Positions 61,858 through 64,000 of a stretch of 64,000 bases of DNA are shown one piece after another. The DNA comes from Pedobacter africanus (GTDB lineage Bacteria; Bacteroidota; Bacteroidia; Sphingobacteriales; Sphingobacteriaceae), in contig NZ_FWXT01000003.1 in assembly GCF_900176535.1 (NCBI RefSeq), positions 434,001-498,000 on the forward strand, given 5' to 3'. Position 1 is the first letter of the stretch. Every line of letters begins with the position of its first letter. Below the pieces are notes generated by a model. It did not search any database and was not told where the DNA came from. It was given only the letters and a program-made list of their open reading frames with translations. The position numbers and the translations under genes were made by a program.

Positions 61858-63207
61858 TTAAAGTAAAAGTTTACTTGCCAGTCCCAGCAAGAGCAAAAAT
61901 CCGAAAACGTCTGTAAATGTTGTAATAATTATTGAAGAAGCAATGGCCGGATCTATGCCAATACGTTTTAAAATAAGTGGAATGCCTGCTCCAGTAATAC
62001 CGGCAATCAGTAAGTTCCCACTCATGGCCAGAAAAATAACCAATCCTAACAGTGGATTACTGTCAAAAAACAAAGCGAATAAAAATACGATCAAACCCGT
62101 GCAGGCTCCATTGATTACCCCTACCGTAAGTTCTTTGAGCACTGTTCTATAAGCCTGATTATCCGTCAAATCATATAGTGAAATCCTTCTTACCGTTACC
62201 GCAAGGGCTTGTGTGGCGGCATTTCCACCCATACCGGCAATAATGGTCATGTAGGCAGGCAACACAGCGATCAGTTTAATGGTGGGTTCAAAATGGCGGA
62301 TTACACCGGAAGCAAGAAAGGCTGTGCCAAGGTTCAGGATTAGCCAGGGAAGACGGGATTTTACCGCTTCTACCCAGTTACCACTCAGTTCCTCGTCTTC
62401 TGATACCCCGGATATTTTTAAGATATCTTCCGTATTCTCATCTTCCAGTACATCGATTACGTCGTCAAAAGTTACCCGCCCCAATAGTTTCATGTCTTTG
62501 TCCAGTACGGGGATACTGGTAATATTGTATTGAGAGATTAGCCTTGCCACTTCTTCCTGGTCTGTGTCCGGGTATACCCAGGCTACTTCAGATTTTACCA
62601 GTTCTGTTATCTTTGCATTTCCCTTGGCTTTAATGATGTCCTTCAAAGAAACAATACCCTGAAAGGTATTGTCGTCATTTATCACAAATATCGTATAGAA
62701 TTCTTCTATTTCTTCGCTTTGGCGGATGATCTCATCAATTGCGTCCTTCTTGGTCAGGTTCAGGTTAATCCGGATAAACTGTGTGTTCATCAAACCACCA
62801 GCGGTTTCTTCGTGGTAGCTTAAGAGGTTCCTGATATTCGACGCATCATCTTCGCTCAGATCGGCCAGGATTTCTTTCTGCTCATGCTCCTCCAGTTGCG
62901 AAATGATGTCTGTGGCATCATCATAATCCAGCTCTTCAACGATTTCGGTTCGCTTATCCGGATGTAACTGCAACAGCAATTCTTCAGGATGTGATTCCTC
63001 GTGCATTTCAGCAATGACTTCCGAAGCCGTTTCTACATCCAGTAGATTGATGATCCTTTGCTGCTCATCTTTATTCAGGCTCTCGAATAAAATGGCGATC
63101 TCAGAGGCATGATATTCCCCAAGAAGAGCTTTGAGCTGTTCATCATCACCGTTTAAGGCTACCTTAATCTTAGAGACATCTGTCCTGTCCAGATCGAAAG
63201 ATTGCAT
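61858..63207 (-). CDS. mgtE: Magnesium transporter MgtE
   Basis: 449 aa from ATG 63207; the open frame continues into the upstream corA gene, but the family begins at about MQSFDLDRTDVSK, giving the usual length of about 450. N-terminal MgtE_N superhelix (residues 10-130), two CBS domains (about 140-260) that sense Mg2+, and five membrane helices ending VFGFLLLLGLASKLLL. A Mg2+ channel gated by cytoplasmic Mg2+. Follows corA by 28 bases and precedes bioB by 13. Confidence 0.96.
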   Translation of the reverse strand: MQSFDLDRTDVSKIKVALNGDDEQLKALLGEYHASEIAILFESLNKDEQQRIINLLDVETASEVIAEMHEESHPEELLLQLHPDKRTEIVEELDYDDATDIISQLEEHEQKEILADLSEDDASNIRNLLSYHEETAGGLMNTQFIRINLNLTKKDAIDEIIRQSEEIEEFYTIFVINDDNTFQGIVSLKDIIKAKGNAKITELVKSEVAWVYPDTDQEEVARLISQYNITSIPVLDKDMKLLGRVTFDDVIDVLEDENTEDILKISGVSEDEELSGNWVEAVKSRLPWLILNLGTAFLASGVIRHFEPTIKLIAVLPAYMTIIAGMGGNAATQALAVTVRRISLYDLTDNQAYRTVLKELTVGVINGACTGLIVFLFALFFDSNPLLGLVIFLAMSGNLLIAGITGAGIPLILKRIGIDPAIASSIIITTFTDVFGFLLLLGLASKLLL

Positions 63208-63235
63208 ACGCCGGTAAAGGTAATAATAATCGGTT

Positions 63236-64000
63236 CTATTTAAACCATCCCTTGCGCCAGAAATATAGGATTTGTAATACCGCAATGGCGGCCATCACAA
63301 GCATGGTGTATAAGTAGCCATGTTCCTGGTACAATTCAGGCATATTTTGTGGCAATACTTTGCCGGTAACCGGATCTTCAATGGCAAAGTTCATCCCATA
63401 AATACCCGCAATAAAAGTTAAAGGGATGAATATAGATGAAATGATGGTCAAGACCTTCATGATCTCGTTCATCCTGTTGCTGATGATGGAAAGGTACATG
63501 TCGATATTACTGGCAGAAATCTCCTTTAAAGACTCTACAATATCAATGATCTGTATGCAATGGTCGTAAGCGTCCCTGATGTACATCTTCGTCTGATCAG
63601 GGATCAGCAGGCTGTCGCTTCTTAGTATATCGTTCAGTTTGTCCCGTTCCGGCCATACTACGCGCCTCATATTGATCAGGTTCCGTTTTACAATTTGGGT
63701 GTCAAACATCACTGTGCGGTCTGGCTTATCGAACAAACGGTCTTCAATCAGGTCCAACTCATCACCCCAGGCACCCAGGATTTCAAAATAGGTATCAATG
63801 ATGATGTCCATCAAAGCATACATCAGGTAACTGCTTCCGGCAATCCTGATGTTCCCTTTTCCTACTCTTAAGCGGTTCCTTATGGGCTCCAGACAGTCTT
63901 CATAGCCTTCCTGCAAAGTGAATAACGCGTTTTCCATTAAAATAAAGGAAACCTGCTCGTTATCAAGGTTCTTGTGTTCATCAAAATGGAGCATTCTGCT
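63236..64000 (-). CDS. corA: Magnesium/cobalt transporter CorA (5' end outside window)
   Basis: At least 254 residues; the frame is open to the right edge, and CorA proteins are about 320-350 aa, so about 80-100 N-terminal residues are missing. The in-frame ATG at 63994 is probably internal. C-terminal part of the CorA fold: long stalk helix, then TM1 ending in the signature YGMNF (Gly-Met-Asn motif) and TM2 (YTMLVMAAIAVLQILYF), with a basic end (WRKGWFK). Lies upstream of mgtE, so two Mg2+ uptake systems are transcribed together. Confidence 0.95.
   Translation of the reverse strand, partial: SRMLHFDEHKNLDNEQVSFILMENALFTLQEGYEDCLEPIRNRLRVGKGNIRIAGSSYLMYALMDIIIDTYFEILGAWGDELDLIEDRLFDKPDRTVMFDTQIVKRNLINMRRVVWPERDKLNDILRSDSLLIPDQTKMYIRDAYDHCIQIIDIVESLKEISASNIDMYLSIISNRMNEIMKVLTIISSIFIPLTFIAGIYGMNFAIEDPVTGKVLPQNMPELYQEHGYLYTMLVMAAIAVLQILYFWRKGWFK

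Overview
This window comes from a Bacteroidota chromosome, most likely a Sphingobacteriaceae member such as Pedobacter. The evidence is the FecI-type sigma/FecR/SusC/SusD locus, families largely restricted to Bacteroidota (DUF6266, DUF6520-like, DUF4833), promoters of the Bacteroidota form TTTG-N~19-TAnnTTTG rather than -35/-10 boxes, weak Shine-Dalgarno sites, and house-keeping proteins (GyrA, GltB, BioB, HemF) of Bacteroidota type. No complete mobile element, CRISPR array or rRNA gene was seen. All family assignments are by reading; no database was searched.

Layout. 0-8.4 kb: an ECF sigma factor (cut by the left edge), its FecR anti-sigma, a membrane-associated thioredoxin-like protein, and a SusC/SusD outer-membrane importer whose SusC carries the STN signalling domain. 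8.4-13.2 kb, mostly on the minus strand: an anchored propeller-like protein, a small exported two-cysteine protein, a MauE/DoxX redox membrane protein, an orphan 157-aa protein, and two regulators (AraC and Crp/Fnr types). Two minus-strand promoters here carry identical paired TGTCCC-N4-GGGACA operators at identical distances. 13.2-16.2 kb: accessory DNA with a mirrored 11-bp repeat array, two DUF6266 paralogues, tRNA-Lys(TTT) and a truncated HigA-like antitoxin. 16.2-20.4 kb: acetyltransferase, leucine-rich-repeat and other exported proteins, a sialidase-like protein and small membrane proteins.

20.5-28.3 kb: AraC, SDR, ArsR and HxlR regulatory neighbourhoods, an ArsR-SRPBCC-DoxX-DUF4256 operon, and a DUF1080 glycosidase-like gene divergent from a FucP-type sugar transporter. 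28.3-30.2 kb: PhnA-like protein, HAD phosphatase, transaldolase-like enzyme. 30.3-30.4 kb: the 4.5S/SRP RNA gene with a textbook Bacteroidota promoter. 30.8-36.9 kb: gltB-gltD. 36.9-40.5 kb: trmH-family methyltransferase, galK, galM, FrnE-like DsbA. 40.7-43 kb: small enzymes. 42.9-47.0 kb: TonB-dependent receptor and TauE/SafE permease, preceded by an unannotated 25-codon leader ORF ending Cys-Cys-Cys-stop, which looks like a cysteine-responsive attenuator. 47.2-50.5 kb: MATE pump, AlbA-type protein, thioesterase-like protein, small lipoprotein. 50.6-64 kb: MFS transporter, hemF, gyrA, two TPR paralogues, FUSC membrane protein, ohr, and a minus-strand corA-mgtE-bioB run (corA cut by the right edge).

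Most noteworthy: (1) the poly-cysteine leader peptide and overlapping hairpin before the TonB receptor/TauE operon; (2) the duplicated operator/promoter geometry controlling the MauE/small-peptide transcript and the orphan 157-aa gene; (3) the thioredoxin-SusCD-two-cysteine-peptide-MauE neighbourhood as a possible exported-peptide/redox system; (4) the mirrored 11-bp array inside 13-bp inverted repeats; (5) Ala and Asn at the two main quinolone-resistance positions of GyrA.
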